DNA of 64,000 bases from positions 248,001 through 312,000 of the forward strand of contig JAJFHZ010000006.1 of assembly GCA_021775355.1 (NCBI GenBank). The letters are read 5' to 3'. Every line of letters begins with the position of its first letter. The stretch's first letter is position 1. Below the pieces are notes generated by a model, which did not search any database, was not told where the DNA came from, and saw only the letters and a program-made list of their open reading frames with translations. Position numbers and translations under genes: made by a program. Positions 8,430 through 17,264 of this stretch are shown here, piece after piece. The stretch comes from Amylibacter sp. Lineage in GTDB: Bacteria > Pseudomonadota > Alphaproteobacteria > Rhodobacterales > Rhodobacteraceae.

Positions 8430-9981
8430 AAGTATCTCCTGTAGGGTCTTGCCCAAGCACATATGGGGGCAAGTCTAAATCTGCTAATATGGTGCCCTTT
8501 GCGATCAAATCACTCGCAGCTTCCAGATCAGGTGCCATATAACGATCTTGCGTTAGTGAAGCGATGTCCTGACGCACGATATTCATAACACCCTGCAAGG
8601 CTTTACTGGTCACAAGTGGTGCCCGAAACTCGATGCCCTGCACCCCGCACATCAGTTCGACCCCAAGAATGGTGTTCAGGTTTGCGTTCATCTGCATCAG
8701 GCGGCGTGCGGCATGGGCTGCCATGCTGACATGATCTTCCTGATTGGCCGATGTCGGCGTCGAATCCGTCGAACACGGATTAGCTAAATGTTTGTTTTCA
8801 CTCATCAAAGCCGCCGTTGTCACCTCGGCAATCATTAACCCAGAATTCAACCCCGGTTCAGGCGTCAGAAACGGTGGCAGATCGAAACTCAGCGTAGGAT
8901 CAACCATCAACGCCACACGGCGTTGCGCAATTGCACCGATTTCAGACAGAGCCAACGCAATGATGTCGGCAGCATAAGCTACGGGTTCTGCATGAAAATT
9001 ACCGCCTGATACAATCACGCCCTCATCAACCAGTACCAGCGGATTATCGGTCACGGCATTGGCTTCAACCTGCAGCGTACGGGCGGCAAAATGTAACAAA
9101 TCCATAGCGGCCCCCGTCACCTGCGGCTGACAGCGAATACAATAAGGATCTTGTACGCGTGTATCGCCATCACGGTGACTTTCGCGAATAACAGAACCTT
9201 CCATCAGGCTACGCTGTGCACGTGCCACAGCGATTTGCCCGGCATGACCACGCAGCGTGTGAATATCGTCAATCGTAGGCGCCGTAGACCCCATAATCGC
9301 ATCGGTCGACAGGGCCGAAGTTACCACACAAGCCGCCGCATTGCGCCAAGCGTCAAACAGGGCGGCCAAACAACATGCTGTCGAAAATTGCGTGCCGTTG
9401 ATTAGTGCAAGCCCAACCTTTGGGCTAAGATCCATTGGGGTCAGGCCCGCTTTGTGCAAAGCCTCACCGCCGGGTAACGTTTCACCGTCAAATTCAGCCT
9501 GCCCATCACCGATCATCACCGCTGCCATATGCGCTAGCGGGGCCAGATCACCCGAAGCCCCGACCGATCCCTGCACCGGCACAACCGGTATCACACCCTT
9601 GGCCAACATCCCTTCGATCAGTGTAATCGTTGCCCATGATACACCGGAAGCCCCGCGCCCCAGTGACAGCAGTTTCAGCGTCATCATCAAGCGGGTTGTG
9701 GCTGTGTCCAGTGCTTCACCCACACCGCAACAATGCGACAGGATCAGGTTGCGCTGCAAGGTGGCAGTATCTTCAGCCGCAATCTTAATGCTGGCCAATT
9801 TGCCAAAGCCCGTGTTCACACCGTAAATCGCATCATTGCCCGCAGCCGCCTTATGCACAAGCGTTTCTGCCGCTTGGACCTTTGGCTTTGCAGTCTCATC
9901 CAGAACTACAGACATCTGTCCGCGCCAAACATCTTCAAGCTGTTGCAGGGTTGTTTCCCCCGGTGTCAGGATCATTTTCAT
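8422..9981 (-). CDS. hutH: Histidine ammonia-lyase
   Basis: This 519-residue enzyme removes ammonia from histidine to give urocanate. The self-formed MIO cofactor comes from Ala-Ser-Gly in [13 protein letters not shown] (about residue 144), and GVNTGFGKL near residue 55 is another family hallmark. Its ATG shares four bases with the hutI stop (ATGA) and is preceded by GGAAGAA. A second ATG two codons downstream is also possible. The gene ends inside hutU. Aromatic ammonia-lyases are related, but the hut context settles the substrate. Confidence 0.96.
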   Translation of the reverse strand: MKMILTPGETTLQQLEDVWRGQMSVVLDETAKPKVQAAETLVHKAAAGNDAIYGVNTGFGKLASIKIAAEDTATLQRNLILSHCCGVGEALDTATTRLMMTLKLLSLGRGASGVSWATITLIEGMLAKGVIPVVPVQGSVGASGDLAPLAHMAAVMIGDGQAEFDGETLPGGEALHKAGLTPMDLSPKVGLALINGTQFSTACCLAALFDAWRNAAACVVTSALSTDAIMGSTAPTIDDIHTLRGHAGQIAVARAQRSLMEGSVIRESHRDGDTRVQDPYCIRCQPQVTGAAMDLLHFAARTLQVEANAVTDNPLVLVDEGVIVSGGNFHAEPVAYAADIIALALSEIGAIAQRRVALMVDPTLSFDLPPFLTPEPGLNSGLMIAEVTTAALMSENKHLANPCSTDSTPTSANQEDHVSMAAHAARRLMQMNANLNTILGVELMCGVQGIEFRAPLVTSKALQGVMNIVRQDIASLTQDRYMAPDLEAASDLIAKGTILADLDLPPYVLGQDPTGDTYD

Positions 9982-11195
9982 TGCTGTTCTTCCAAAATAT
10001 CACCGCCCCAAATGCGAGCGTATAAAGGGTTGATACCAATACCATAGGCCAGTTCAGCAGGCTCATTTACATCCCATACGGCAAAGTCAGCGCGGTTTCC
10101 CGCCTTAATCACACCCTGATCGCCCAAGCCCAAAGCTTTGGCCGCTTCACGTGTGGTACCTGCCAACGCCTCTTCCGGGGTTAATCCGAACAACGTGCAG
10201 GCCATATTCATCGCCAGCAGTACTGACCCCAATGGCGACGAGCCCGGGTTCCAGTCCGTACCGACAGCCATCGCAACATTATGTGCACGAAATGCGGCAA
10301 CAGGTGGCACCTGAGTTTCATTCAACGTGTAAAACGCTCCCGGCAATAAAACCGCAACAGTACCCGATTGCGCCATAAGGACCGCATCATCCGCAGTGGC
10401 ATATTCCACATGATCAGCCGACAGCGCACCGTATCGCGCCGCAAGGGCGGTGCCACCTAAATGACTTAGCTGTTCAGCATGAAGCTTTATTGGCAGGCCC
10501 AATGCCTTGGCCATATCAAACACCCGCGCGATTTGCGCAGGCGTAAAGGCAATCCCTTCGCAAAACCCGTCCACCGCATCAACCAGCCCTTGCGCATGGG
10601 CCGCTTGCAGTGTCGGGATACAAATCTTATCGATATAAGCGTCCGCATCCATTCCCGCAGGTACCGCATGGGCGCCAAGATATGACGTGACAATATGAAC
10701 AGGCCGCAATGCGCCGATTTTACGTGCCACACGCAGCATTTTCAGCTCGGTTTCCATATCCAGCCCATATCCCGACTTGATCTCGATTGTGGATACACCT
10801 TGCGCAATCAGCGTGTCCACGCGGGCAAGTGCGGATTTCAGCAAACCTTCAGCACTTTCACCCCGCGTCGCGGCAACCGTTGACACGATACCGCCCCCTG
10901 CACGCGCCACTTCTTCATAGCTGGCCCCTTGCAGGCGCATCTCAAACTCCCGCGCCCGATTGCCGCCATGCACAATATGGGTATGACAATCAATCAAAGC
11001 AGGCGTTATCAGCCGTCCGGCATACCCAATCTGTGTAATGTCAGAATAATCGGCAGGGCAATCTTTGGCCTGACCGATCCATAGAACACGCCCCTGCCCG
11101 ACCACTATCTCACCATTTGGGATCAAACCATAAGCATCCGTATCAACGGCCATAGTCGCCACGGAAACATCAGTGATTTTGAATGTTTGTTGCAT
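9978..11195 (-). CDS. hutI: Imidazolonepropionase
   Basis: This is a 405-residue metal-dependent amidohydrolase that opens imidazolonepropionate to N-formimidoyl-glutamate. Metal and catalytic motifs are [30 protein letters not shown] and [10 protein letters not shown], in the expected order. I place the start at [10 protein letters not shown] (11195) because the upstream extension [15 protein letters not shown] looks non-coding and reaches into the presumed promoter. It is the first gene of the leftward hutIHU unit and diverges from hutF across about 70 bases. Confidence 0.95.
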   Translation of the reverse strand: MQQTFKITDVSVATMAVDTDAYGLIPNGEIVVGQGRVLWIGQAKDCPADYSDITQIGYAGRLITPALIDCHTHIVHGGNRAREFEMRLQGASYEEVARAGGGIVSTVAATRGESAEGLLKSALARVDTLIAQGVSTIEIKSGYGLDMETELKMLRVARKIGALRPVHIVTSYLGAHAVPAGMDADAYIDKICIPTLQAAHAQGLVDAVDGFCEGIAFTPAQIARVFDMAKALGLPIKLHAEQLSHLGGTALAARYGALSADHVEYATADDAVLMAQSGTVAVLLPGAFYTLNETQVPPVAAFRAHNVAMAVGTDWNPGSSPLGSVLLAMNMACTLFGLTPEEALAGTTREAAKALGLGDQGVIKAGNRADFAVWDVNEPAELAYGIGINPLYARIWGGDILEEQQ

Positions 11196-11264
11196 TGGAA
11201 GCTCTTGATTAAGTAACCTCTTAATAGTAATAAGGATGTACATATTAAGTCAAGCGAGTTAAAA
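11196..11264. promoter_or_regulatory. Divergent hutI/hutF promoter region with candidate HutC operator
   Basis: This 69-base gap must hold both hut promoters. It contains the palindrome ATGTACAT (11236-11243), which resembles the GTAC-like core of known HutC sites, and a wider inverted repeat, CTTAATA at 11220-11226 with TATTAAG at 11243-11249. Binding by the HutC encoded next to it is inferred. Confidence 0.5.
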
Positions 11265-12632
11265 ATGCGATATATACATGCAAAACAGATACTTACCTCG
11301 GACGGTTGGAAAAACGACGTGCAAGTGGGTATCGGCACGGATGGCCGCATTGCATACTTGGGGCCAAAGACGTCAAACGATTCCCAATCCGTTGATTTAC
11401 TTTTGCCTGCCCCCGTCAATCTGCACAGCCACACATTTCAACGCGCAATGGCGGGTCTGACCGAGGCGCGCGGCCCGGATCCAAAGGATAGTTTCTGGAC
11501 ATGGCGTACCTTGATGTACCGCTTTTTGGATCAGCTAAACCCGGATCAGATCGAAGCTATCGCAACCCTTGTTTTCATGGAAATGCTGGAAGCGGGCTAT
11601 GCGGGCGTCTGCGAATTCCATTACCTGCATCACAATGTGGGCGGCAAAACTTATGCAAACCTATCGGAACTTTCCGAACGTATTGTAAAAGCCGCCGAAA
11701 CCACAGGTATCGGACTGACACTGCTACCCGTTCTCTATCAATTCGGTGGTTGCGACAAACGTCCGCTACAGGGTGGGCAGCGTCGGTTTTGGAACGATCC
11801 CGATCAGTTTGCCACCCTGCATCAAGCGGCCACATCGGCAATCGCAACATCTTCCCCCGATTACAACATCGGTGTCGCCCCCCATTCCATTCGCGCAGTT
11901 GATGCAGTCGGCTTAAATGCAATGGTCAACCTATGCCCCCAAGGCCCCGTTCACATGCATCTGGCAGAACAAGTTGCCGAAGTGAAAGAAATTCAGGCCC
12001 ATTTACACGCACGCCCTACCGAATGGCTGTTGGACAATCACGATGTTGATCCCCGCTGGTGCCTGATCCACTGCACACAAATGACAGCGGATGAAACCCA
12101 AAGACTTGCGAAAACCAAAGCAGTTGCAGGGCTTTGCCCGATCACGGAATCCAATCTGGGTGACGGCATATTCAACGGCACGGATTACCTGAATGCAAGT
12201 GGCACAATCGGCATGGGATCAGACTCGAACGTTCACATTTCATTGTTCGAAGAACTGAAAACCTTGGAATATTCCCAACGCCTGCGCGACCACAGCCGGG
12301 CGGCATTAGCCACACAAGATCGTTCAACCGGTCGGGTTCTGTTCGACGCAACATTAAAAGGCGGCGCGCAGGCAGCGGGCCGAAATGCAGGCGCAATTCA
12401 GATCGGCATGCTGGCCGATATGATAGGCCTTGAAGTCGACAATCAATGGCTCTGTAACCGACAGGATGATACTGCACTGGACAGTCTGATATTTGGTGGC
12501 AATGGCCAAAACTGTATCACGGATGTCTGGAGCGCTGGACGACATGTCGTCAAAGCTGGCCAACACCCCCAAAGGCACGCGATCATTCAAAACTTCGTTG
12601 CCGCGATCACCGATCTGGGACAAACAATTTGA
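11265..12632 (+). CDS. hutF: Formimidoylglutamate deiminase
   Basis: This 455-residue amidohydrolase converts N-formimidoyl-glutamate to N-formyl-glutamate plus ammonia, the Pseudomonas-type branch of histidine degradation. Metal motifs are NLHSHTFQRAMAGL (about 51-64), HMHLAEQ, HCTQM and GSDSNVHIS. It is transcribed divergently from hutI, and its stop overlaps the hutC start codon (TTGA). The next enzyme, HutG (N-formylglutamate deformylase), is not in this window and must be elsewhere for the pathway to reach glutamate. Confidence 0.93.
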   Translation: MRYIHAKQILTSDGWKNDVQVGIGTDGRIAYLGPKTSNDSQSVDLLLPAPVNLHSHTFQRAMAGLTEARGPDPKDSFWTWRTLMYRFLDQLNPDQIEAIATLVFMEMLEAGYAGVCEFHYLHHNVGGKTYANLSELSERIVKAAETTGIGLTLLPVLYQFGGCDKRPLQGGQRRFWNDPDQFATLHQAATSAIATSSPDYNIGVAPHSIRAVDAVGLNAMVNLCPQGPVHMHLAEQVAEVKEIQAHLHARPTEWLLDNHDVDPRWCLIHCTQMTADETQRLAKTKAVAGLCPITESNLGDGIFNGTDYLNASGTIGMGSDSNVHISLFEELKTLEYSQRLRDHSRAALATQDRSTGRVLFDATLKGGAQAAGRNAGAIQIGMLADMIGLEVDNQWLCNRQDDTALDSLIFGGNGQNCITDVWSAGRHVVKAGQHPQRHAIIQNFVAAITDLGQTI

Positions 12633-13330
12633 CCAGACCTGCAAAACATTCATGGAAATCCGTGCGCGACACGCTTCACGCAATGATACTGGACGGTACG
12701 TATTACGCAGGCGACAAGCTACCCAAGGACGAAGATATTGCCGAAACGCTAGGCTGTGCCCGCGCCACAGTGCAACGTGCCATGCGCGACCTGTCAGACA
12801 GCGGCATTGTCGAACGACGGCGCAAAGGCGGCACCCATGTGCGTCCCGACCCCGTCACACGTACCACAGTAGACATCCCGATCACACGCAAGGAAATTGA
12901 ACAAAAGGGCTGTGTTTACGGCTATCAATTGATCAAACAAACAAAAATCGAAACGCCAATACCCGTCGCTGCAAGCTTTGGGTTGTCAGCTCCAACCGAA
13001 ATGCTGCGAATTGAAGCTTTGCACCTTGCAGATCAACGACCCTATATGTTCGAAGACCGTTGGGTATCCCTGCAAACTGCCCCTGAAATTCTGGACGTTG
13101 ATCTAACACATGAAAACGCCAATGAATGGTTGGTACGCAACAAACCCTATACGCGCTGCGATATTCGATTTTATGCGACCAAAGCAACTGAATACTATGC
13201 AGACCTTTTGGGCGCGGATAAAGCTGAGGCCCTGTTGGTGATGGAACGCACCACATGGATCGGTGACAAACCGATCACAACGGTCAAAGCCGTTACAACA
13301 CCTGGCTATCAAGTGCTTACACAAAGCTAA
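12629..13330 (+). CDS. hutC: Histidine utilisation repressor, GntR/HutC family
   Basis: This 233-residue regulator has an N-terminal GntR winged helix (about 8-75: LPKDEDIAETLGCARATVQRAM) and a C-terminal UTRA effector domain (about 90-230), as in HutC, whose inducer is urocanate. Translation starts at a TTG that overlaps the hutF stop (TTGA); no in-frame ATG near the N-terminus would keep the first helix. It lies in the hutFC operon and converges on the LysR gene with a 4-base overlap of coding ends. Confidence 0.9.
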   Translation: MTRPAKHSWKSVRDTLHAMILDGTYYAGDKLPKDEDIAETLGCARATVQRAMRDLSDSGIVERRRKGGTHVRPDPVTRTTVDIPITRKEIEQKGCVYGYQLIKQTKIETPIPVAASFGLSAPTEMLRIEALHLADQRPYMFEDRWVSLQTAPEILDVDLTHENANEWLVRNKPYTRCDIRFYATKATEYYADLLGADKAEALLVMERTTWIGDKPITTVKAVTTPGYQVLTQS

Positions 13331-14232
13331 ACTGCCAATTGCGCTAGTTCACGTTTCAAACGATCAGCGGAATAATCCAGAAATGCCCGCAGTTTCGGTG
13401 CAATCAACCGACTTTGTGGAAATACAAGATGAACAGGCACTTCTTGCGGGACATAATCAGTCAATATTGGCACCAGCCGTTTATCCCGGATCAGATCACC
13501 CACCAAATAAGACATCGCCATTGTAATCCCTTCCCCTGCCAAGGCAGCTTCAACAGCAGATGACGCATCGTTAACCTCTAGGCGTGGGGTAAGTGTGACA
13601 TGCCCTTTTGCGGTCGGGGTTTTGTAATGCCAATCCTGATTGGTCAGGATATTCGAAAATCCGATAATTGAATGAAGTTTTAGATCCTGCGGTACTTCTG
13701 GGCTGCCTCTGCGTGTCAGATAATCCGGGCTGGCAACAAAGAAGCGGCGCACCTGTCCCACACGGCGCGCAATCAGGCTGGACTCCGGCAGCTCTCCAAT
13801 CCGAACGGCTACATCCACACCTTCGTCAACCATGTTTACCACGCGGTCCAACCCAAGGACAGTCGCAGTAATTTTCGGATGTGCTTGCAGAAAACCACGC
13901 ACCATTGGTGTTATAACGTATCGCCCGAACGTTACTGACGCCGAAATTGTCAGATGCCCTTGCGGGACACCCATTTCACCGCTGGCATTCTTTTCGGCAG
14001 TGTCAATTTCGCCCAGCAATCGCTGTGCACTTTCCAAAAATCGCACCCCCGCATCGGTCAAATGCAATCGCCGCGTCGTACGCGTCAGCAAAACAACTCC
14101 TAACCGCCCTTCCAGCGATGAAACTGCGCGCGTAATCGCAGGTGGCGACATACGCATCCGTTCAGCCGCTTTATTGAAGCTGCCCATTTCATTGACAGCA
14201 ACAAACACTTCCATTTCCAGCAAGCGATCCAT
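13327..14232 (-). CDS. LysR family transcriptional regulator
   Basis: This 301-residue LysR protein has an N-terminal HTH (MDRLLEMEVFVAVNEMGSFNKAAERMRMSPPAITRAVSSLE in outline, about 1-60) and a periplasmic-binding-like effector domain. The ATG at 14232 is chosen because AGGAAT precedes it and it matches the usual N-terminus; an upstream in-frame start would add 17 unlikely residues. It diverges from the hydrolase/SnoaL/PPOX gene set, which it probably controls. Resemblance to the group that regulates oxidoreductase or detoxification genes is only general, and the effector is unknown. Confidence 0.85.
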   Translation of the reverse strand: MDRLLEMEVFVAVNEMGSFNKAAERMRMSPPAITRAVSSLEGRLGVVLLTRTTRRLHLTDAGVRFLESAQRLLGEIDTAEKNASGEMGVPQGHLTISASVTFGRYVITPMVRGFLQAHPKITATVLGLDRVVNMVDEGVDVAVRIGELPESSLIARRVGQVRRFFVASPDYLTRRGSPEVPQDLKLHSIIGFSNILTNQDWHYKTPTAKGHVTLTPRLEVNDASSAVEAALAGEGITMAMSYLVGDLIRDKRLVPILTDYVPQEVPVHLVFPQSRLIAPKLRAFLDYSADRLKRELAQLAV

Positions 14233-14240
14233 TATTATTC

Positions 14241-14255
14241 CTATTTTTGAAATAG
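14241..14255. promoter_or_regulatory. Candidate LysR box (CTATTT-N3-AAATAG)
   Basis: A perfect 15-base inverted repeat with T-N11-A geometry lies 8 bases upstream of the LysR start and 100 bases before the divergent hydrolase. The surrounding sequence (14236-14300) is strongly A+T rich. Binding by the adjacent LysR protein is inferred. Confidence 0.5.
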
Positions 14256-14355
14256 TATATTCAATATTAAGTGTATTATTCAATCAAATAAATAAATCTA
14301 TACAGAATGCAATCAAACACAGGCCATCGCCTGACACAGAAAAAGGAAATAACCA

Positions 14356-15339
14356 ATGAACACCTTCAACTTAAAACATGCCTTTAGCGCAGCTTTCCTC
14401 GCACTTGGCTTAATCACAACACCCGTCATAACATCGACATCTGCACAGGCAACATCCATTCAAACAGAAACCGCCGTGCATTACAAAACAACTGAAATTG
14501 ACGGTCTGGAAATTTTCTATCGCGAAGCCGGTGCCAAAGATGCACCTACGCTATTACTGCTGCACGGTTTCCCGACATCATCCCAACAATACCGCAACCT
14601 GATCCCCGTACTGGCAGACAAGTACCACGTCATTGCCCCCGATTACCCGGGATTTGGCCGCAGTGCGATGCCAGCACGCGAAGACTTCGACTATTCATTT
14701 GCCTCTTACGCCAGCTTGATGGAAGATTTTACGCAAAACCTGAAACTGGATAGCTATTCACTTTATGTGATGGATTACGGCGCACCTGTCGGTTACCGCC
14801 TTGCCTTGAAAGCCCCTGAAAAAGTCAATGCCCTGATCATACAAAACGGCAATGCATACGATGAGGGTTTGCTTGAATTTTGGGACGTATTTAAAACTTA
14901 CTGGTCTGATAATACGACAGAAAACCGTGAAAAACTACGCGGCTTTCTAAAGGTTGGCGCAACAGAATGGCAGTATACACATGGTATTCCAGCAGAAAAC
15001 GCAGGCCTTGTCAGCCCTGATGCATGGATGCTTGATCAGGCCTATCTTGATCGCCCCGGCAATCAGGAAATCCAGCTTGATCTGTTCTATGATTACCGCA
15101 CCAATGTTGATTTATATCCCGATTTTCAGGAATACTTCCGCACGTACCAGCCGCCAACCTTGATCGTCTGGGGTAAAAACGACGTGATCTTCCCAGCCGA
15201 AGGTGCAGCACCCTACCTGCGTGACTTGCCAAAAGCAGAAGTAAACATGCTGGACGCAGGCCACTTTGCATTGGAAACGAACGGGCCAGAAATTGCCGTT
15301 AAAATTCGCACATTTTTGGATCGCTCTCTAAGCAATTAA
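14356..15339 (+). CDS. Exported alpha/beta hydrolase (epoxide hydrolase/haloalkane dehalogenase-like)
   Basis: This 327-residue protein begins with a Sec-type signal peptide (about 1-33: [21 protein letters not shown], Ala-rich cleavage region). The mature fold has the oxyanion motif [14 protein letters not shown] and a nucleophile elbow [10 protein letters not shown] in which the nucleophile is Asp, as in epoxide hydrolases and haloalkane dehalogenases, not Ser. DAGHFALE supplies the histidine near the C-terminus. It is the first gene of a set with a SnoaL-like protein and a PPOX-fold protein, divergent from a LysR regulator. The substrate is unknown; export to the periplasm is unusual for this subfamily. 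Confidence 0.78.
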   Translation: MNTFNLKHAFSAAFLALGLITTPVITSTSAQATSIQTETAVHYKTTEIDGLEIFYREAGAKDAPTLLLLHGFPTSSQQYRNLIPVLADKYHVIAPDYPGFGRSAMPAREDFDYSFASYASLMEDFTQNLKLDSYSLYVMDYGAPVGYRLALKAPEKVNALIIQNGNAYDEGLLEFWDVFKTYWSDNTTENREKLRGFLKVGATEWQYTHGIPAENAGLVSPDAWMLDQAYLDRPGNQEIQLDLFYDYRTNVDLYPDFQEYFRTYQPPTLIVWGKNDVIFPAEGAAPYLRDLPKAEVNMLDAGHFALETNGPEIAVKIRTFLDRSLSN

Positions 15340-15348
15340 CATAACCGC

Positions 15349-15374
15349 GGGGCGCAAAACTTTTATTGCGCCCC
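15349..15374 (+). terminator. Intercistronic stem-loop
   Basis: GGGGCGCAA and TTGCGCCCC form a perfect 9-base stem with an 8-base loop, between the hydrolase and SnoaL-like genes. No long T run follows, so it may be a partial terminator or a 3'-end stabiliser that lowers expression of the distal genes. Confidence 0.6.
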
Positions 15375-15399
15375 ACCATACATTAAAAGGATAAACCAC

Positions 15400-15867
15400 A
15401 TGTCACAACGTCCCCCCCTACCCCCCTTCACAAAAGAAACCGCCATACAGAAAGTCCGCATGGCCGAAGATGGTTGGAACGGCCAGAACCCTGAAAAAAT
15501 CGCACTGGCCTACACCGCCGACAGCATCTGGCGCAACCGCAATGAATTTCCCAAGGGCCGCGCCGAGATTATCGCGTTTCTGACCCGCAAATGGCAACGC
15601 GAACAGGATTATCGCCTGATAAAAGAACTCTGGGCCTACTCGGGTAATCGCATCGCTGTGCGTTTCGCTTATGAATGGCATAATAATACAGGCGAATGGT
15701 TCCGTTCTTACGGAAATGAAAACTGGGAATTCGATGAAAACGGCCTGATGAAATTCCGTTTTGCCAGTATCAATGACCTTTCCATCACGGAAGCGGAACG
15801 CAAATTCAAATGGGCGACAGGGCCACGCCCTGCAGATCACCCCGGTTTAAGTGACTTAGGCTTATAG
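15400..15867 (+). CDS. Nuclear transport factor 2 / SnoaL-like protein (DUF1348)
   Basis: This 155-residue protein has a cone-shaped NTF2-like fold signature: an N-terminal helix ([27 protein letters not shown] in outline), [18 protein letters not shown] and a beta-rich C-terminal half ending in [10 protein letters not shown]. This pattern matches DUF1348, a family of about 150 residues without an assigned reaction. It follows the exported hydrolase after a stem-loop and precedes the PPOX-fold gene by 9 bases. It is probably a small detoxification or isomerase-like enzyme; no catalytic residues can be assigned with confidence. Confidence 0.75.
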   Translation: MSQRPPLPPFTKETAIQKVRMAEDGWNGQNPEKIALAYTADSIWRNRNEFPKGRAEIIAFLTRKWQREQDYRLIKELWAYSGNRIAVRFAYEWHNNTGEWFRSYGNENWEFDENGLMKFRFASINDLSITEAERKFKWATGPRPADHPGLSDLGL

Positions 15868-15876
15868 GAGATAACT

Positions 15877-16488
15877 ATGGGGCATAAATTCGCAGAAATC
15901 GCCTTTACCGATACGGTAAAATCAATTCAGTCCGATATGGGCAGCCGCAAAATGTACACACGCATGGAAGAAGGGTCAGAGGACTATAATAACCTACTTG
16001 GCCCCAATGAAGCGGCTTTTATTTCCGCCCGCGACAGCCTGTATATGGCCACCGTCAGTGAAACCGGTTGGCCCTATGTTCAACATCGTGGCGGGCCGCA
16101 AGGCTTTGTCAAAATACTTGACGAAAAAACCATCGCGATGCCGGACTTTCGCGGCAACAAACAATATGTCAGCGTCGGCAACCTGACCAAGGACGACCGC
16201 GTGTCACTATTTTTCATGGATTACGCCAATAAAACCCGCCTGAAACTTCTGGGGCGGGCGACGTTGGTTGGCTTGGACAAGCCCGAAATCATAGAAAAGC
16301 TGCAAATGCCTGATTATCGTGGTCATATTGAGCGCGGTTTTGTCATCACGATCGAAGGTTTTGACTGGAACTGCCCACAACATATTACGGAACGCTATAC
16401 ATTACCCGATATCGAAAAATCTGTTTCAGCACTTCAAGAGCGGATCATCGAGCTGGAAACCCAGCTGGCAGACCTAAAATCGCAATGA
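15877..16488 (+). CDS. Pyridoxamine 5'-phosphate oxidase-fold flavin protein
   Basis: This 203-residue protein has a PPOX-type split-barrel: FISARDSLYMATVSETGWPYVQHRG (about 44-68) and a conserved MPDFRGNKQYVSVGNL turn typical of flavin-binding members, then DDRVSLFFMDYANKTRLKLLGRA. The C-terminal 30 residues form a heptad-like helix (SVSALQERIIELETQLADL), suggesting a coiled-coil extension. It ends the LysR-linked operon and overlaps the 3' end of ddaH on the other strand by 15 bases. A general redox or detoxification role is likely; true PdxH activity is unlikely given the divergent sequence. Confidence 0.78.
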   Translation: MGHKFAEIAFTDTVKSIQSDMGSRKMYTRMEEGSEDYNNLLGPNEAAFISARDSLYMATVSETGWPYVQHRGGPQGFVKILDEKTIAMPDFRGNKQYVSVGNLTKDDRVSLFFMDYANKTRLKLLGRATLVGLDKPEIIEKLQMPDYRGHIERGFVITIEGFDWNCPQHITERYTLPDIEKSVSALQERIIELETQLADLKSQ

Positions 16489-17256
16489 TAGGCACGACAT
16501 GCCGCCATCCAGCTTGGCGCATTCCGTGTTGTTGATCTCACGCACCTCATATCCCGCCGTCCGCAACCGTTTAGCGGTTTTGGGAAAGCCTGCGGGCATA
16601 ATAACAAACTGGTTGAAGCGGATGGCATTCGCCGCCGCTTCTTCCCCGTCAGCCGTATGGATGACGCGGTAGCCTTCAAAACAACCCGAAGCATCCAACC
16701 GTTTGGTCGCCAAAATAGTCTCGCCATCCAGCAGCGAACAATCGGTTTTGAAATGCAAAACACCTGCGGGCGTAAACACTTCATGCACGCTATAACCCCA
16801 ACGATCAACAAGACTTCTAAGTTCAGCCACTCCTGCGGCATCAGTACGATCGGAACGACCCACAAGTATTTCTTTGGCCGTAGTCAGAATATCGCCACCT
16901 TCAATAAATCCGGGGCCGTTTATATCAAGCACCACGTCGTAACAGTCACGCAAAACCGGTGCCATGCCATCCACCTCGCCTGCGCGTGTCGGCGCACCCG
17001 GACGCATCATAATCGCCCCTTCAGGCAGGCACAGGGCGGTATCTTCCACAAAAACAGCATCGGGATAGGCCTCTAGTGCGGGCAATTCGACAACTTCCGC
17101 CCCTGTTTCACGTAAAGTTTCCACATACTGCGCATGATCTATCAGCATTTGTTCCAGATCAGGCGTGCCAATATCTTGCGCGCGCAACCCCTCCACAATA
17201 CTGGCACTGGGTTTGCGGGTAACCGCACGGGTAAATTCATAAGAATGTTCGGTCAT
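16474..17256 (-). CDS. ddaH: Dimethylarginine dimethylaminohydrolase
   Basis: This 260-residue amidinotransferase-fold enzyme hydrolyses N-omega-methylated arginines to citrulline and methylamines. Visible active-site elements are FVEDTAL (E71, D72), FIEGGDIL (E119), HFKTDCS (H168) and the nucleophilic cysteine C255 in LDGGMSCLS at the extreme C-terminus, all as in DDAH. The start at 17256 is preceded by GAGGG; the longer frame would run into aruI. It follows aruI by 8 bases in the same direction, so it shares the arginine operon. Arginine deiminase is excluded by the short length. Confidence 0.85.
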   Translation of the reverse strand: MTEHSYEFTRAVTRKPSASIVEGLRAQDIGTPDLEQMLIDHAQYVETLRETGAEVVELPALEAYPDAVFVEDTALCLPEGAIMMRPGAPTRAGEVDGMAPVLRDCYDVVLDINGPGFIEGGDILTTAKEILVGRSDRTDAAGVAELRSLVDRWGYSVHEVFTPAGVLHFKTDCSLLDGETILATKRLDASGCFEGYRVIHTADGEEAAANAIRFNQFVIMPAGFPKTAKRLRTAGYEVREINNTECAKLDGGMSCLSLRF

Positions 17257-17264
17257 AGTACCCT

